Source: Minwuia sp.
GTDB lineage: Bacteria > Pseudomonadota > Alphaproteobacteria > Minwuiales > Minwuiaceae
Length of the DNA stretch: 41,230 nucleotides
Reading direction: 5' to 3'
Assembly (NCBI GenBank): GCA_029213165.1
Contig: JARGNO010000033.1
Location: 1-41,230, forward strand
The translations under genes were made by a program, and so were the position numbers. Under the pieces are notes generated by a model that worked only from the letters and a program-made list of their open reading frames with translations, was not told the origin of the DNA and did not search any database. This document shows, one piece after another, positions 1-7,739 of this stretch (position 1 is its first letter; every line of letters starts with the position of its first letter).

Positions 1-39
1 AAGGCCTGCAATCCCTGTGCGGCGAAGAAGAAGAACTGA
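1..39 (+). CDS. 3' end of a Cys-rich small protein (partial)
   Basis: The first 13 codons read in frame 1 as KACNPCAAKKKN followed by TGA. The CNPCAAK motif resembles the repeated C-N-P-C-A-A-K tails of small Cys-rich proteins in proteobacteria; that is a resemblance from memory, not a search. A strong hairpin terminator follows 32 bases after the stop, which supports a real gene end here. The bulk of the gene lies before the window, so no function is offered. Confidence 0.4.
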   Translation, partial: KACNPCAAKKKN

Positions 40-70
40 TCCTTCGCAGCCAGAACTTTCTGACGGAACG

Positions 71-103
71 CCGCGCCTCCTCCGGGGGCGCGGTCTTTCG
101 TTC
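71..103 (+). terminator. Rho-independent terminator after the partial gene
   Basis: A 10-bp GC-rich stem (arms 71-80 and 84-93, one G-T pair) with a 3-base loop is followed by the T-rich stretch TCTTTCGTT. It separates the gene ending at 39 from the histidine kinase at 175. Confidence 0.7.
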
Positions 104-174
104 TGCCGACAACGTGCCGGGCCGCAGACCGGTGCGGATTCCCTCGAAAGCTGAAACGCTCTAGTCTGCGCCCC

Positions 175-1578
175 ATGAGCGAGTATCCGACAGCGAGCGT
201 CCCGCCGCCGATCCGGCGCAGCCTTTCGGCACGACTGCTGATTCTCACCGTTGTCTTTGTCATGCTGGCGGAAGTGATGATCTTCCTGCCATCCGTCGCG
301 CGCTATCGCGTCAGCTACCTGCAGCAACGGCTGGATGAGGCGAACCTGGCTGCCCTGTCCCTGCTGGCCGCACCCGACCAGATGGTGTCGGAGGAGTTGA
401 AGGCCACCCTGCTCTCCAGTGTTGGCGCATCGGGCGTGGTGCTGAAGTTCAGTGATCGCCGCATGTTGCTGATGGCCGACGACATGCCGCCCGACGTCGA
501 TGCGACGGTCGACCTGCGGGATGCAGGCGCCATGACACTGGTCATGGACGCCCTTGTCTCCCTGGTCCACACGGACCCGCGCATGCTGCGCGTTATCGGC
601 AATGCCCGCAGCCAGTCGGATGCGACTGTCGAACTGCTGATGCACGAGGACCAGTTGCAGGCCGCCCTGCGCGCCTATGGCCTGAACATCCTGACCCTCA
701 GCATGGTGATCTCCATCATCAGCGCCAGCATGCTGTTCCTGACACTGCGCTGGCTGATGGTGCGGCCACTGCGTCGGCTGGCAGAGAACATGGTCGCATT
801 CCGGACCGATCCGGAATCGCCCGACCTGCCCGCCCTGCCGCAGGACAGGACCGATGAGATCGGCGTCGCCGCCGCGGAACTCGCCGCGATGGAGGAGGAC
901 CTGCGCAGAGCGCTGGCGCAGAAGAGCCACCTTGCCGCGCTCGGTACGGCAATCAGCAAGATCAGTCATGACCTGCGCAACATCCTGTCCACCGCGCAAC
1001 TGGTCTCCGAATTCCTCGCCAACAGCGACGACCCCATCGTGAAGAAGATGGCACCACGCCTGCTCAAGACCCTCGACCGGGCAATCACGCTCTGTGACCG
1101 GTCGCTGCGCAGCGGTAGTGCGGATGAGCCGGCCCCGGCACCGACACGCTTCGACCTCGCCGCGTTGGTGGAGGAATGCCGCGGGGTGGTCGAACCCCGG
1201 GACGAGGAAGGGTCCCTGTGGCGCAATGACGTACCGCAGGGTTTCAGCATTCACGCCGATCGGGAACAGATGTTCCGCGTGCTGATGAATCTCGGCCGGA
1301 ACGCGACCCAGGCTGTTGGCGAAGACGGTCTGGTGCATGTCACGGCGGAACGCGGTGAAGGCAATGTCCGCATCAGGGTCTGCGACAATGGCGGCGGTCT
1401 GCCGCCCCAGGCAAGGGAGACCCTGTTCCGGCCCTTCATCGGGTCGGTCCGGGCGGGTGGAACCGGACTGGGACTGGCGATTGCCCATGATCTGGTGACT
1501 GCGCATGGCGGTGAGATCGAACTGGAGCGCACGGGCAGTGACGGGACAGTGTTCCGGATCACGCTACCCGACGGCTGA
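175..1578 (+). CDS. Membrane sensor histidine kinase, orphan
   Basis: This 467-residue protein is a two-component sensor kinase of the inner membrane. Hydrophobic segments at about residues 21-41 and 168-192 flank a periplasmic sensor region of about 125 residues that I do not recognise. A HAMP-like linker follows (RPLRRLAENM, about 197-250). The H box KISHDLRN puts the phospho-acceptor at His265. The ATPase domain has an N box around Asn376 (GRNATQA), a G1 box DNGGG at Asp404 and a G2 box GGTGLGLAI at 428-436. All catalytic boxes are intact. No response regulator lies next to it in the window, so its partner is unknown. The next gene, a small lipoprotein, starts 48 bases downstream and may be co-transcribed. 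Confidence 0.93.
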   Translation: MSEYPTASVPPPIRRSLSARLLILTVVFVMLAEVMIFLPSVARYRVSYLQQRLDEANLAALSLLAAPDQMVSEELKATLLSSVGASGVVLKFSDRRMLLMADDMPPDVDATVDLRDAGAMTLVMDALVSLVHTDPRMLRVIGNARSQSDATVELLMHEDQLQAALRAYGLNILTLSMVISIISASMLFLTLRWLMVRPLRRLAENMVAFRTDPESPDLPALPQDRTDEIGVAAAELAAMEEDLRRALAQKSHLAALGTAISKISHDLRNILSTAQLVSEFLANSDDPIVKKMAPRLLKTLDRAITLCDRSLRSGSADEPAPAPTRFDLAALVEECRGVVEPRDEEGSLWRNDVPQGFSIHADREQMFRVLMNLGRNATQAVGEDGLVHVTAERGEGNVRIRVCDNGGGLPPQARETLFRPFIGSVRAGGTGLGLAIAHDLVTAHGGEIELERTGSDGTVFRITLPDG

Positions 1579-1626
1579 ACCGCGCGGACTTTACGATTCC
1601 TTCAGCATGTCGGGTGATAAGGATGC

Positions 1627-2034
1627 ATGTTCCGGATCCTTGCCATCACATTGTTCCTGTTGCTCACGGCCTGCGGCGCCGACCCATTCGGCCTGCGCGA
1701 CACCCCGCGCACGGCCACGGAAGTCGCCTATGCAAAGGAAGTCTGTGATGCGGCAGGGCGCCAGTCCCGCGCGTGTATCGATGCGCGCCACCAGATGGAC
1801 CTGCAGTGCTATGGCACCATCGGCACGGTTGATTGCTATCGGTCCGGCAACCCCTTCGGCAATATCGGAAGTGATCGTGCCGTGGTGATGTCCATCGACC
1901 GAAGAACCGCGCCGCAGCCGCTCGACACACCACAGCCTGAAGAACCCGCAACCGAAGAGGTGGCAGAAGCGGAGCCGAAGTCGGATGAAGAGGCGGAAGA
2001 GACCGAAGTCGCCAAAGAGGTTTCAGCCGAATAG
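1627..2034 (+). CDS. Small predicted lipoprotein with acidic tail
   Basis: The 135-residue product starts with a short hydrophobic signal ending in the lipobox LTAC, so Cys16 would be lipidated and the protein anchored in a membrane. The mature part has several further cysteines (about residues 38, 47, 57 and 66) that could form disulfides in the periplasm. It ends in a tail of about 45 residues very rich in Glu, Pro and Ala. An AAGGA ribosome binding site lies just before the ATG. I do not recognise the family. It follows the histidine kinase closely in the same direction, so a link to signal sensing is possible but only inferred. Confidence 0.75.
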   Translation: MFRILAITLFLLLTACGADPFGLRDTPRTATEVAYAKEVCDAAGRQSRACIDARHQMDLQCYGTIGTVDCYRSGNPFGNIGSDRAVVMSIDRRTAPQPLDTPQPEEPATEEVAEAEPKSDEEAEETEVAKEVSAE

Positions 2035-2054
2035 GCTTTCCCGGCATCCGATTG

Positions 2055-2097
2055 CGCACATGGCCGCATTGCAGCGCAGCATTGGTACTCATGTGCG
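2055..2097. repeat. Inverted repeat upstream of the ParA-like gene
   Basis: Perfect 8-bp arms CGCACATG (2055-2062) and CATGTGCG (2090-2097) are separated by 27 bases. The pair lies about 47 bp before the GTG start of the ParA-like gene. It could be an operator or a leader hairpin. There is no T-tract, so it is not a standard terminator. Confidence 0.4.
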
Positions 2098-2143
2098 GCC
2101 CCACGTATGCTTCAGGAACTGATTCCTTCAGAGGGCGCGTCGC

Positions 2144-2770
2144 GTGGGCACCACCATCATCATCGCACAGCAGAAGGGCGGCGCGGGCAAGACAACGCTT
2201 GCCGCACATCTCGCCGTGGTCCTCGCCGGCCAGGGCAAGGCGGTCGCCATCATGGACATCGACCCGCAGCAAAGCCTGTCGGCCTGGCATTCGGCGCGGG
2301 TCAGCAATCTCGGGAACGACGGCGGGATCGCGCTGCGGCAGGTTTCCGGCTGGCGATCCGGCGCTGAAGTCCAGCGGCTCGGTCGGGATTTCGACATCGT
2401 GCTGATCGACAGCCCGCCCCACGGCGAAACAGATTCGAAGGTCGCGATGCGCGCCGCCGACAAGGTTCTGATGCCCATCCAGCCAAGTCCCATGGACTAC
2501 TGGGCCGCCCGCCAGACGATCGACATGGCGCGGAGGGAGACAAAGGACTTCACGCTTGTGCTCAATCGCCTACCGGCACGCGGACGCCTGGCGGATCAGA
2601 TTCGGCAGATGATCGCCCGGGATGGCCTGACGGTGGCCCGGCAGAGCCTCGGCAACCGCCAGGCCTATGCCGCCAGCCTGCTGGAAGGGCTTGGCGTCAC
2701 GGAGGCACAGCCACGGGGGCTCGCCGCGCAGGAGATCACCGCGCTGGCCGGAGAAGTGCTGCCGGGCTGA
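2144..2770 (+). CDS. ParA/MinD-family ATPase, orphan
   Basis: This 208-residue protein is a deviant-Walker P-loop ATPase of the ParA/MinD group, whose members position DNA or protein cargo by ATP-dependent patterning on the nucleoid or membrane. The signature KGGAGKTT spans residues 11-18, with the group's extra Lys at 11 and the P-loop Lys at 16. The A' motif DIDPQQS follows near residue 40, and LIDSPPH is the Walker B region. The GTG start at 2144 puts the P-loop at the usual distance from the N-terminus and has AGAGGG upstream. It is about the length of minimal ParA proteins with no N-terminal DNA-binding domain. No ParB or centromere-like repeat array is visible nearby, so it probably serves a cargo other than the main chromosome. 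A CoA-transferase follows 28 bases downstream. Confidence 0.85.
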   Translation: MGTTIIIAQQKGGAGKTTLAAHLAVVLAGQGKAVAIMDIDPQQSLSAWHSARVSNLGNDGGIALRQVSGWRSGAEVQRLGRDFDIVLIDSPPHGETDSKVAMRAADKVLMPIQPSPMDYWAARQTIDMARRETKDFTLVLNRLPARGRLADQIRQMIARDGLTVARQSLGNRQAYAASLLEGLGVTEAQPRGLAAQEITALAGEVLPG

Positions 2771-2798
2771 AGCCGCGCGCAGAATGGGGAGAACTGGA

Positions 2799-4004
2799 AT
2801 GATTGACGCCGCACATGGCAGCGGGCCAAGGCCGCTGGACGGGATTCGCGTGATCGACTTCACGGCCTTCGTCGCAGGCCCCTATGCGACACGGCTGATG
2901 GCCGACATGGGGGCGGAAGTCATCAAGATCGAACCCGCCGACGGTGACACGATGCGCAACGCCGCCCCGGTCGTGAACGGACAGAGCGGATTCTTCACCC
3001 AGCTGAACCTGGGCAAGAAAAGCGTTGTCCTGGACCTGAAACAGGAAGAGGGCCTTGGCATCGCACGCGATCTGATCGCCAGCGCAGATGTCTTCGTCGA
3101 GAATTTCCGCCCCGGCGTCATGACGCGCCTCGGTCTGGGCTACCCGGGCCTGAAGCAGCGCAATCCCGGTCTGATCTACTGTTCCATATCGGGCTATGGC
3201 CAGACCGGCCCCGACACCGCGCGACCTGCCTTTGCGCCTATCATCAACGCGGCGAGCGGCTTCACCATGGGTGAGTTCCGCTATCAGCGCGGGCGGGAAA
3301 AACCCGAGAGGTCACGAAACCTGTCGGCAGACGCCCTGGGTGCCACGCACGCCCTGATCGCGATCCTGGCGGCCCTGCGCCAGCGCTCGATCACCGGACA
3401 GGGCGACCATCTGGATGTCGAACTGCTGGCCGGACTGATGAACATGATGCCGTTCGAACTGCAGGAGGCGCAGTTCCCCGACCCGGAACTGAAGGTGCCG
3501 GTCTTCGATCCTGTTGCCTGTGCCGATGGCTATATCGTCGTTGCACCTGTCACGGCGAAGAACTTCGAGGCCATGGCCCGTGCCTGTGAGCGCCTGGACT
3601 GGATGCAGGACCCGCGATTCGCGACCCCGCTGGCCCGCATGCAGAACTGGCCAGGGCTGATCGCCGAAGTCGAGGCCTGGGCAGCGCCGTTGAGCGCTGC
3701 CGAAGCCGCGCAACGGATCGACGCCGCCGGGTGCCCCTGCAACAAGTATCTCACCCCCGCCGAAGCGCTCGAGAATCCGCAACTGGCCGCGCGCCGGTCC
3801 GTGGTGGAGATCGAGGACGCCATGGGCAAGCACAAGGTCGTCAACACCCCCTTCCGCTTCACGAATGCGACTGTCGGAATTTCGGGACTTGCGCCCGGTC
3901 TAGGGGGTGATACGGATGCTGTGCTGTCCGGGATTCTCGGGCTTGACGATACGCAACTGAAGGACCTGCAGGCACGCAAGGTCACCGGCTCCGGCCCGGT
4001 CTGA
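2799..4004 (+). CDS. CaiB/BaiF family (class III) CoA-transferase
   Basis: The 401-residue protein matches family III CoA-transferases, which move CoA between carboxylic acids through an aspartyl-CoA thioester. The N-terminus has the family signature GIRVIDFTAFVAGPYATRLMADMGAEVIKIEP, and SGYGQTGP lies near residues 131-138. By alignment with formyl-CoA transferase, the catalytic Asp is Asp178 in SADAL, before the conserved ILAAL...TGQGDHLDVEL stretch. I chose the ATG at 2799 because GGGGAGAA lies just upstream and the family motif follows about 15 residues later. An in-frame upstream start would run into the ParA-like gene. The substrate cannot be read from sequence. Length is typical of the family. 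Confidence 0.92.
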   Translation: MIDAAHGSGPRPLDGIRVIDFTAFVAGPYATRLMADMGAEVIKIEPADGDTMRNAAPVVNGQSGFFTQLNLGKKSVVLDLKQEEGLGIARDLIASADVFVENFRPGVMTRLGLGYPGLKQRNPGLIYCSISGYGQTGPDTARPAFAPIINAASGFTMGEFRYQRGREKPERSRNLSADALGATHALIAILAALRQRSITGQGDHLDVELLAGLMNMMPFELQEAQFPDPELKVPVFDPVACADGYIVVAPVTAKNFEAMARACERLDWMQDPRFATPLARMQNWPGLIAEVEAWAAPLSAAEAAQRIDAAGCPCNKYLTPAEALENPQLAARRSVVEIEDAMGKHKVVNTPFRFTNATVGISGLAPGLGGDTDAVLSGILGLDDTQLKDLQARKVTGSGPV

Positions 4005-4051
4005 ACCGGCCTCAACCCATTCATCACTATCCTGCCAACGGAATTCCGCTC

Positions 4052-4210
4052 ATGGACATCATACGCATCATCCTGTCGATCATCCTGCCGCCCCTGGGCG
4101 TGTTCCTACAGGTCGGAATCGGGCTGCACTTCTGGCTGAACATCCTGCTGACGCTTTGCGGCTACATCCCCGGCATCGTGCATGCGATCTGGATCATCGC
4201 CCGGCGCTGA
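4052..4210 (+). CDS. Pmp3/YqaE-family small membrane protein
   Basis: A 52-residue protein starting MDIIRIILSIILPPLGVFLQ and ending in a second hydrophobic segment that closes with HAIWIIARR. This is the two-span Pmp3/YqaE/UPF0057 architecture, including the ILPPLGV motif and the C-terminal GYIPGIVHA(I/F)W pattern. Family members are tiny inner-membrane proteins linked to salt, cold and membrane stress; their molecular role is not settled. The gene lies 47 bases after the CoA-transferase and 16 bases before the DUF4112 gene, another small membrane protein, so the pair probably forms a stress or membrane unit. Confidence 0.88.
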   Translation: MDIIRIILSIILPPLGVFLQVGIGLHFWLNILLTLCGYIPGIVHAIWIIARR

Positions 4211-4226
4211 GAGAGAACACCAGGGG

Positions 4227-4571
4227 ATGAGAACGAAGAACATCGACAGGGAATTCGAACGGCTGGACCGGTTTGCCACGCTGCTCGACAACAGCATCCG
4301 CATACCGGGAACACGTATTCGTATTGGCCTGGATGGCCTGGTCGGACTCCTGCCGGGGATCGGTGACGGCCTGATGCTGCTTGCCAGCCTCTATGTCGTG
4401 TTGCGGGCAAGGATGCTGGGGGCGCCCGTGTCGATCATCCTGCACATGCTGGTCAACGTGGCGCTGGATTTCATTGTCGGGTCAGTGCCGATTCTGGGCG
4501 ACATCTTCGACATTGCCTTCAAGGCCAATATCCGCAATGTCGATATGTTGCGTGACTGGTTGAGCCGTTGA
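4227..4571 (+). CDS. DUF4112 membrane protein
   Basis: The 114-residue product has the DUF4112 pattern: a short basic N-terminus, LDNSIRIPGTRIRIGLDGLVGLLPGIGDGL at about 21-50, hydrophobic segments, and VGSVPILGDIFDIAFKANIRN near the C-terminus. The family has no established function; the repeated G-I/L-G-D and P-G/L motifs suggest a membrane-embedded hairpin. The ATG at 4227 is preceded by AGGGG. It lies just after the Pmp3-like gene in the same direction. It converges with the next gene, leaving only 13 bases between stops. Confidence 0.85.
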   Translation: MRTKNIDREFERLDRFATLLDNSIRIPGTRIRIGLDGLVGLLPGIGDGLMLLASLYVVLRARMLGAPVSIILHMLVNVALDFIVGSVPILGDIFDIAFKANIRNVDMLRDWLSR

Positions 4572-4584
4572 AACCAGCGGCGTT

Positions 4585-4818
4585 TCAGACCAGCAGACCG
4601 GGTCTTCGATCCGGCGCGTCTTCCCGCACCACCGACCGCTGCCGCAGGACATAGTCCAGACGCGCCAGCGCATTGCGGCGCAATTCGGCTTCCCCTGCGG
4701 AGGCCGGACCAACGATGCAGACTTCGGTGCCGGTCTCAACATCGATGGCGCTTGCCCGGACACTGCCGCCAACTTCGATGTATTCCAGCAGGACTTCCCG
4801 TGAATGACGAGATCTCAT
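4585..4818 (-). CDS. DUF6898-like small protein
   Basis: The 77-residue product has the core REVLLEYIEVGGSVRASAID, then TGTEVCIVGPASAG and a basic helix with NALARLDYVLRQR. This matches my memory of an alphaproteobacterial family (DUF6898) of unknown function, often mis-annotated by neighbour transfer. I chose the ATG at 4818 because the conserved REVL stretch begins six residues later. Residues from upstream in-frame starts look non-coding. It is soluble, with no signal peptide. It is divergent from the first PAS_5 gene, with 167 bases between them. Confidence 0.7.
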   Translation of the reverse strand: MRSRHSREVLLEYIEVGGSVRASAIDVETGTEVCIVGPASAGEAELRRNALARLDYVLRQRSVVREDAPDRRPGLLV

Positions 4819-4985
4819 TGGTCGCCCCGTTCCCGGACAGCTGCACTGTCCGATTGTGTCACCTGTTCTCCACCGCGGACTCGTTGCAGCCACTGCAGAA
4901 CCGGAACATCCGTAAACGGTCAGGATTAATGCACCGTCAACGGAAACCTCCTATGATGCAGACAGGAGCTCGGGAGAAGGATCGC

Positions 4986-5507
4986 ATGATGCCGCGTAGC
5001 AGGCATGAAACACCAATCGGCGCAACGGACATCTCGAAGACCAAGGAACCGACCCGATTGCATTCAGTCGCAGTCCTGGAGTCGCCTGATCTTCGGCGAC
5101 TCTGCCATGACTGGTCGAACCTGTGTCTGGGTCGGTTGTTACCGGAATACAAGGACTTCGACATCTTCGATTTCCGCTATGTCATTGGCCACCTGAATGT
5201 AATGGAAGTCGAACGGGACCCTTGGCGGTTCCGCTATCGTGTCCATTCCTCCGAAGCGGCGCGAAGCGTGGGCAAGGACATGACCGGGACCTATGTGGAC
5301 GACTATCCGGCCGACTACTTTCGGGAAAAGATCCAGGATTTCTATCAGCAGGCCGCCCAGCGAACCGAGCCAAGCATCGGTATAGAAGCCGAGATGCCCC
5401 TGAAGAATATCCTGGTCAGGTGGGAGGTTGTCGCCTTGCCCTTCGGCAGTCCGGACGGTCTGGTAACCCATCTGGCAGTCGGATTTTCATCCAGCCGCAA
5501 AAAATGA
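4986..5507 (+). CDS. PAS_5 domain protein, copy 1
   Basis: A 173-residue single-domain protein of the PAS_5 type (PF07310 by recognition). After a variable N-terminus of about 35 residues it shows L-x-x-L-C-H-D-W at 37-43 and the core DPWRFRYRVHS at 78-88. GKDMTGTYVDDYP follows at 96-108, with a C-terminal LPFGSPDGLVTHLAVGF strand pair. There is no output domain, so it probably acts as a sensor or ligand-binding module or a partner of another regulator. GGAGAAGG (4973-4980) precedes two adjacent ATGs at 4986 and 4989; either could be the start. A paralogue of identical predicted length follows 121 bases downstream. Confidence 0.82.
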   Translation: MMPRSRHETPIGATDISKTKEPTRLHSVAVLESPDLRRLCHDWSNLCLGRLLPEYKDFDIFDFRYVIGHLNVMEVERDPWRFRYRVHSSEAARSVGKDMTGTYVDDYPADYFREKIQDFYQQAAQRTEPSIGIEAEMPLKNILVRWEVVALPFGSPDGLVTHLAVGFSSSRKK

Positions 5508-5628
5508 TCAGAACACCTTGCCCTCCCGCAAGCGCCGGTGGACTCTCCGCAATGAAGATGTGCTTAACTGATCATCAAGAAGGCAGGTGTATGCCTTTCA
5601 GGCAAATTCATCACAGGAAGTGACCCTG

Positions 5629-6150
5629 ATGCCCGCCAGCGAATTTCAGCTAGCGAAACCGTCCCACCCATCGATCGAGCAGCGTCTGGCGATGAAGCTG
5701 AGGGCGGAGGACCTGACGTCAGAGCAACTGAAGCGGGTTCATGCGGACTGGTCGCGGCTGAAGACCGGCGACAAGGTGCCTGACTATCGCAGTTTCGATA
5801 TCTGCGACTTCAGTTACATCGTCGGCTCTCTCAACATGATGTCGGTCGAACGCAATCCCTGGCGCTTCCGGTATCGGGTGCATTCCACACTCGCGGTGCG
5901 GAATTGCGGCAAGGATCTGACAGGTCTCTATCTGGATGACTATCCCTCGGAAGTGCATCGCAGGAATATCGAGACATTCTGCATTCATGCCGCGCAGAAC
6001 AATGAGCCCACGATCGACATTGCGGAGAATATCCGGATCTTCCGCCGCATGATGCTCTATGAGACGGTCGGTCTGCCCTTCGGCAATGCGTCGGGCGAGA
6101 TCACACACCTTGCGCTGGCCATCAACTCGAGGCCCGTCATCTCCGTCTGA
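5629..6150 (+). CDS. PAS_5 domain protein, copy 2 (tandem paralogue)
   Basis: Also 173 residues from the ATG at 5629, which has AGGAAG eight bases upstream. It keeps the same landmarks as copy 1: HADW near 38-41, FDICDFSYIVGSLNMMSVERNPWRFRYRVHS ending near 86, then GKDLTGLYLDDYP at 94-106 and LPFGNASGEITHLALA near the C-terminus. The two share the whole domain but differ strongly in the N-terminal 30 residues and in the helix after DDYP. That suggests an old tandem duplication followed by divergence of ligand or partner. No output domain is present. It converges with the Rid-family gene, leaving 49 bases between stops. Confidence 0.82.
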   Translation: MPASEFQLAKPSHPSIEQRLAMKLRAEDLTSEQLKRVHADWSRLKTGDKVPDYRSFDICDFSYIVGSLNMMSVERNPWRFRYRVHSTLAVRNCGKDLTGLYLDDYPSEVHRRNIETFCIHAAQNNEPTIDIAENIRIFRRMMLYETVGLPFGNASGEITHLALAINSRPVISV

Positions 6151-6199
6151 CCCCGTCAATTGCTGGGGCGGGAATAATGTTTCCGTCCCGTCCGACGCG

Positions 6200-6589
6200 T
6201 CAGACCTTCGCCGCGACAGCCTCCACCTCGACCTTCAGGTCAGGATGGATCAGGGCGTCAACGACAACCAGGGTCGACGCCGGCATGGCATCCCCCATGA
6301 CCGCATCGCGTCCCGCCCGGAACTTCGGCACGTCCGCCGCATCAGTCAGATAGCTGTTCAGGCGCACGATATCGCCCGCCTCCATCCCGGCCTCGGCCAG
6401 CACCGCAAGGACATTCTGGAAGGCGCGACGCGTCTGCGCCTCGATTCCATCCTCGATCTTTCCCTCCGGGTTCCAGCCGACCTGTCCGGAGACGTAGACC
6501 CAGCGCGCGTTCGGTGCGACCTCGATACCGTGGCTGTAGCGGCTGCCGGGCCGGGCGATGGTATCGGGAACAATGGACTTGTTGGGCAT
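6200..6589 (-). CDS. Rid family (YjgF/YER057c/UK114) protein lacking the RidA arginine
   Basis: The 129-residue protein has the Rid fold markers: S-x-G-I-E-V-A-P near the N-terminus, VYVSGQVGWNPEGKI, TRRAFQNVLAVLAEAGMEAGDIVRLNSYLTD, and KVEVEAVAAKV at the end. True RidA deaminases carry an Arg in the P-A-R-S segment that binds the imine carboxylate. Here that segment reads MPASTLVVV, with Ser in place of Arg, so classical 2-aminoacrylate deaminase activity is doubtful. The ATG at 6589 is preceded by GGGAGG at a good distance; an in-frame TTG two codons upstream is less likely. It follows the DUF2927-like gene by 27 bases, likely in one transcript. Confidence 0.88.
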   Translation of the reverse strand: MPNKSIVPDTIARPGSRYSHGIEVAPNARWVYVSGQVGWNPEGKIEDGIEAQTRRAFQNVLAVLAEAGMEAGDIVRLNSYLTDAADVPKFRAGRDAVMGDAMPASTLVVVDALIHPDLKVEVEAVAAKV

Positions 6590-6616
6590 GATCAATCCTC
6601 CCTGGGTTCTGACCAG

Positions 6617-7417
6617 TCACTCCTGCAGGCCATGATAGGCGTAGAACTTGTCGATGCGCGGGAAATCGGGCCAGGCATCGACGACCTCACCGGCACGGGC
6701 GAGCTTGTCGAACGGTCCTTCCGCAGCCAGGACATCCGGATGATAGAGCAGACCCAGCGCCGCCATGTCATACCCGGTCGGCCAGGCATCACCGCGCAGG
6801 ACGCTGGCACCTCGGCGTGGGCGCTGCTGCATTCCCAGTGCCTCGACCAGTCCCGAGAAGACCAGTGCCCGGATCGACTGCAGCACCCGTTCATCACCCA
6901 CGCAGCCGTCCTTCAGATTGGCGCATTGGCTGTCATGGCCAGCGGCCACCCGCGCGATATCGATCGTCACGGCCGCTCCGCTTGTCTTGCCATCGGCAAT
7001 CTGGCGGGTCGTGCGCCGCTCAGGCCCCTTGCCGTCAAATTCGAAATCAAAGGTGATGGACGCTTCGGCGCGGTTCCCGGTCCGGAAGAAGTCCAGCCCG
7101 GTGATCGCTGCAAGGTATTTCAGGGCGCGATCAACCTCCATCACCACAGGATAGGTCGCGACCTCGCCGCCTTCCGTCACCACCTGATCCGGCAACCACA
7201 GGACCACCGGCCCGGCGAACGGCACGGCCTCCACCAGGTCCCCGGTCGGCCCTGTCAGGACAGTCGCCTCGAAGAAACCCATCAGCCGCTCGTCATTGGG
7301 GAACCGGGTACGCCGGTTCCAGTCATAGAGCATCATGATGACGGAAAGGATGATCACGATGATCAACCCCACCATGAAGCGTTTGCGGCGCGGCCAGTAC
7401 TTCGGATTGATCACCAT
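6617..7417 (-). CDS. Membrane-anchored DUF2927-like protein
   Basis: The 266-residue product has a short basic N-terminus, one hydrophobic span (FMVGLIIVIILSVIMMLYDW, about 14-33), and a long region outside the cytoplasm. The C-terminal half holds CANLKDGCVGDERVLQSIRALVF followed by GLVEALGMQQ and DMAALGLLYHP. These resemble the E/x-ALGL and A-LRLLYDP parts of DUF2927, a family related to zinc proteases. I see no HExxH motif, so peptidase activity is not supported. The ATG at 7417 has GGGAG upstream; longer reading frames extend into sequence with no coding character. The Rid gene follows closely, and the tRNA-Glu promoter lies on the opposite strand just upstream. Confidence 0.55.
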   Translation of the reverse strand: MVINPKYWPRRKRFMVGLIIVIILSVIMMLYDWNRRTRFPNDERLMGFFEATVLTGPTGDLVEAVPFAGPVVLWLPDQVVTEGGEVATYPVVMEVDRALKYLAAITGLDFFRTGNRAEASITFDFEFDGKGPERRTTRQIADGKTSGAAVTIDIARVAAGHDSQCANLKDGCVGDERVLQSIRALVFSGLVEALGMQQRPRRGASVLRGDAWPTGYDMAALGLLYHPDVLAAEGPFDKLARAGEVVDAWPDFPRIDKFYAYHGLQE

Positions 7418-7461
7418 GTTACTCCCAGATGCGACAGCAGCGACAATCGCAAGACCACCGC

Positions 7462-7491
7462 TTGACGGCAAGCCATACGAAGCGATAGAAG
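7462..7491 (+). promoter_or_regulatory. Candidate sigma-70 promoter for tRNA-Glu
   Basis: TTGACG (7462-7467) and TAGAAG (7486-7491) are spaced by 18 bases. Transcription would start about 15 bases before the tRNA 5' end, the usual distance. The -35 box is near consensus and the -10 matches at four of six positions. Confidence 0.5.
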
Positions 7492-7512
7492 ACGCCACCT
7501 GAGCTTGGTCAC

Positions 7513-7588
7513 GCCCCGTTCGTCTAGTGGCCCAGGACGCTGGCCTCTCACGCCGGAAACAGGGGTTCGATTCCCCTACGGGGTACCA
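7513..7588 (+). tRNA. tRNA-Glu (anticodon CTC)
   Basis: A 76-base cloverleaf runs from GCCCCGT to ACGGGGTACCA, with the CCA end encoded. The acceptor stem pairs 7513-7519 with 7578-7584, with a G-T pair at position 1. The D-arm TCGTCTAGTGG, anticodon stem CTGGC/GCCGG with loop CTCTCAC, and T-arm AGGGGTTCGATTCCCCT are all normal for tRNA-Glu reading GAG. Downstream the sequence becomes AT-rich, and 7592-7606 is a 7+7 palindrome (AGGAATT-G-AATTCCT) that may help end the transcript. Confidence 0.96.
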
Positions 7589-7739
7589 ATCAGGAATTGA
7601 ATTCCTTCAATATCAAATAGTTACTATGATTTTGCCCTGTTTTTCTGCATTCGGGTGCAGGTGGGACAGATTGCTGTTCAGGGCCTCGGCGAATCCGGTG
7701 ACCGTTTACAGCGTCTGGCGGCGCGGGTGGAATGCACCG

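Noticed and set aside
6151-6199. Imperfect hairpins between the second PAS_5 gene and the Rid gene as a terminator.
   Set aside because: The stems need several mismatches and neither strand has a U-tract.
6059-7465. 468-codon plus-strand frame across the Rid and DUF2927-like genes.
   Set aside because: Both minus-strand genes have recognisable conserved blocks or a membrane anchor and good ribosome binding sites. The plus frame is an antisense shadow.
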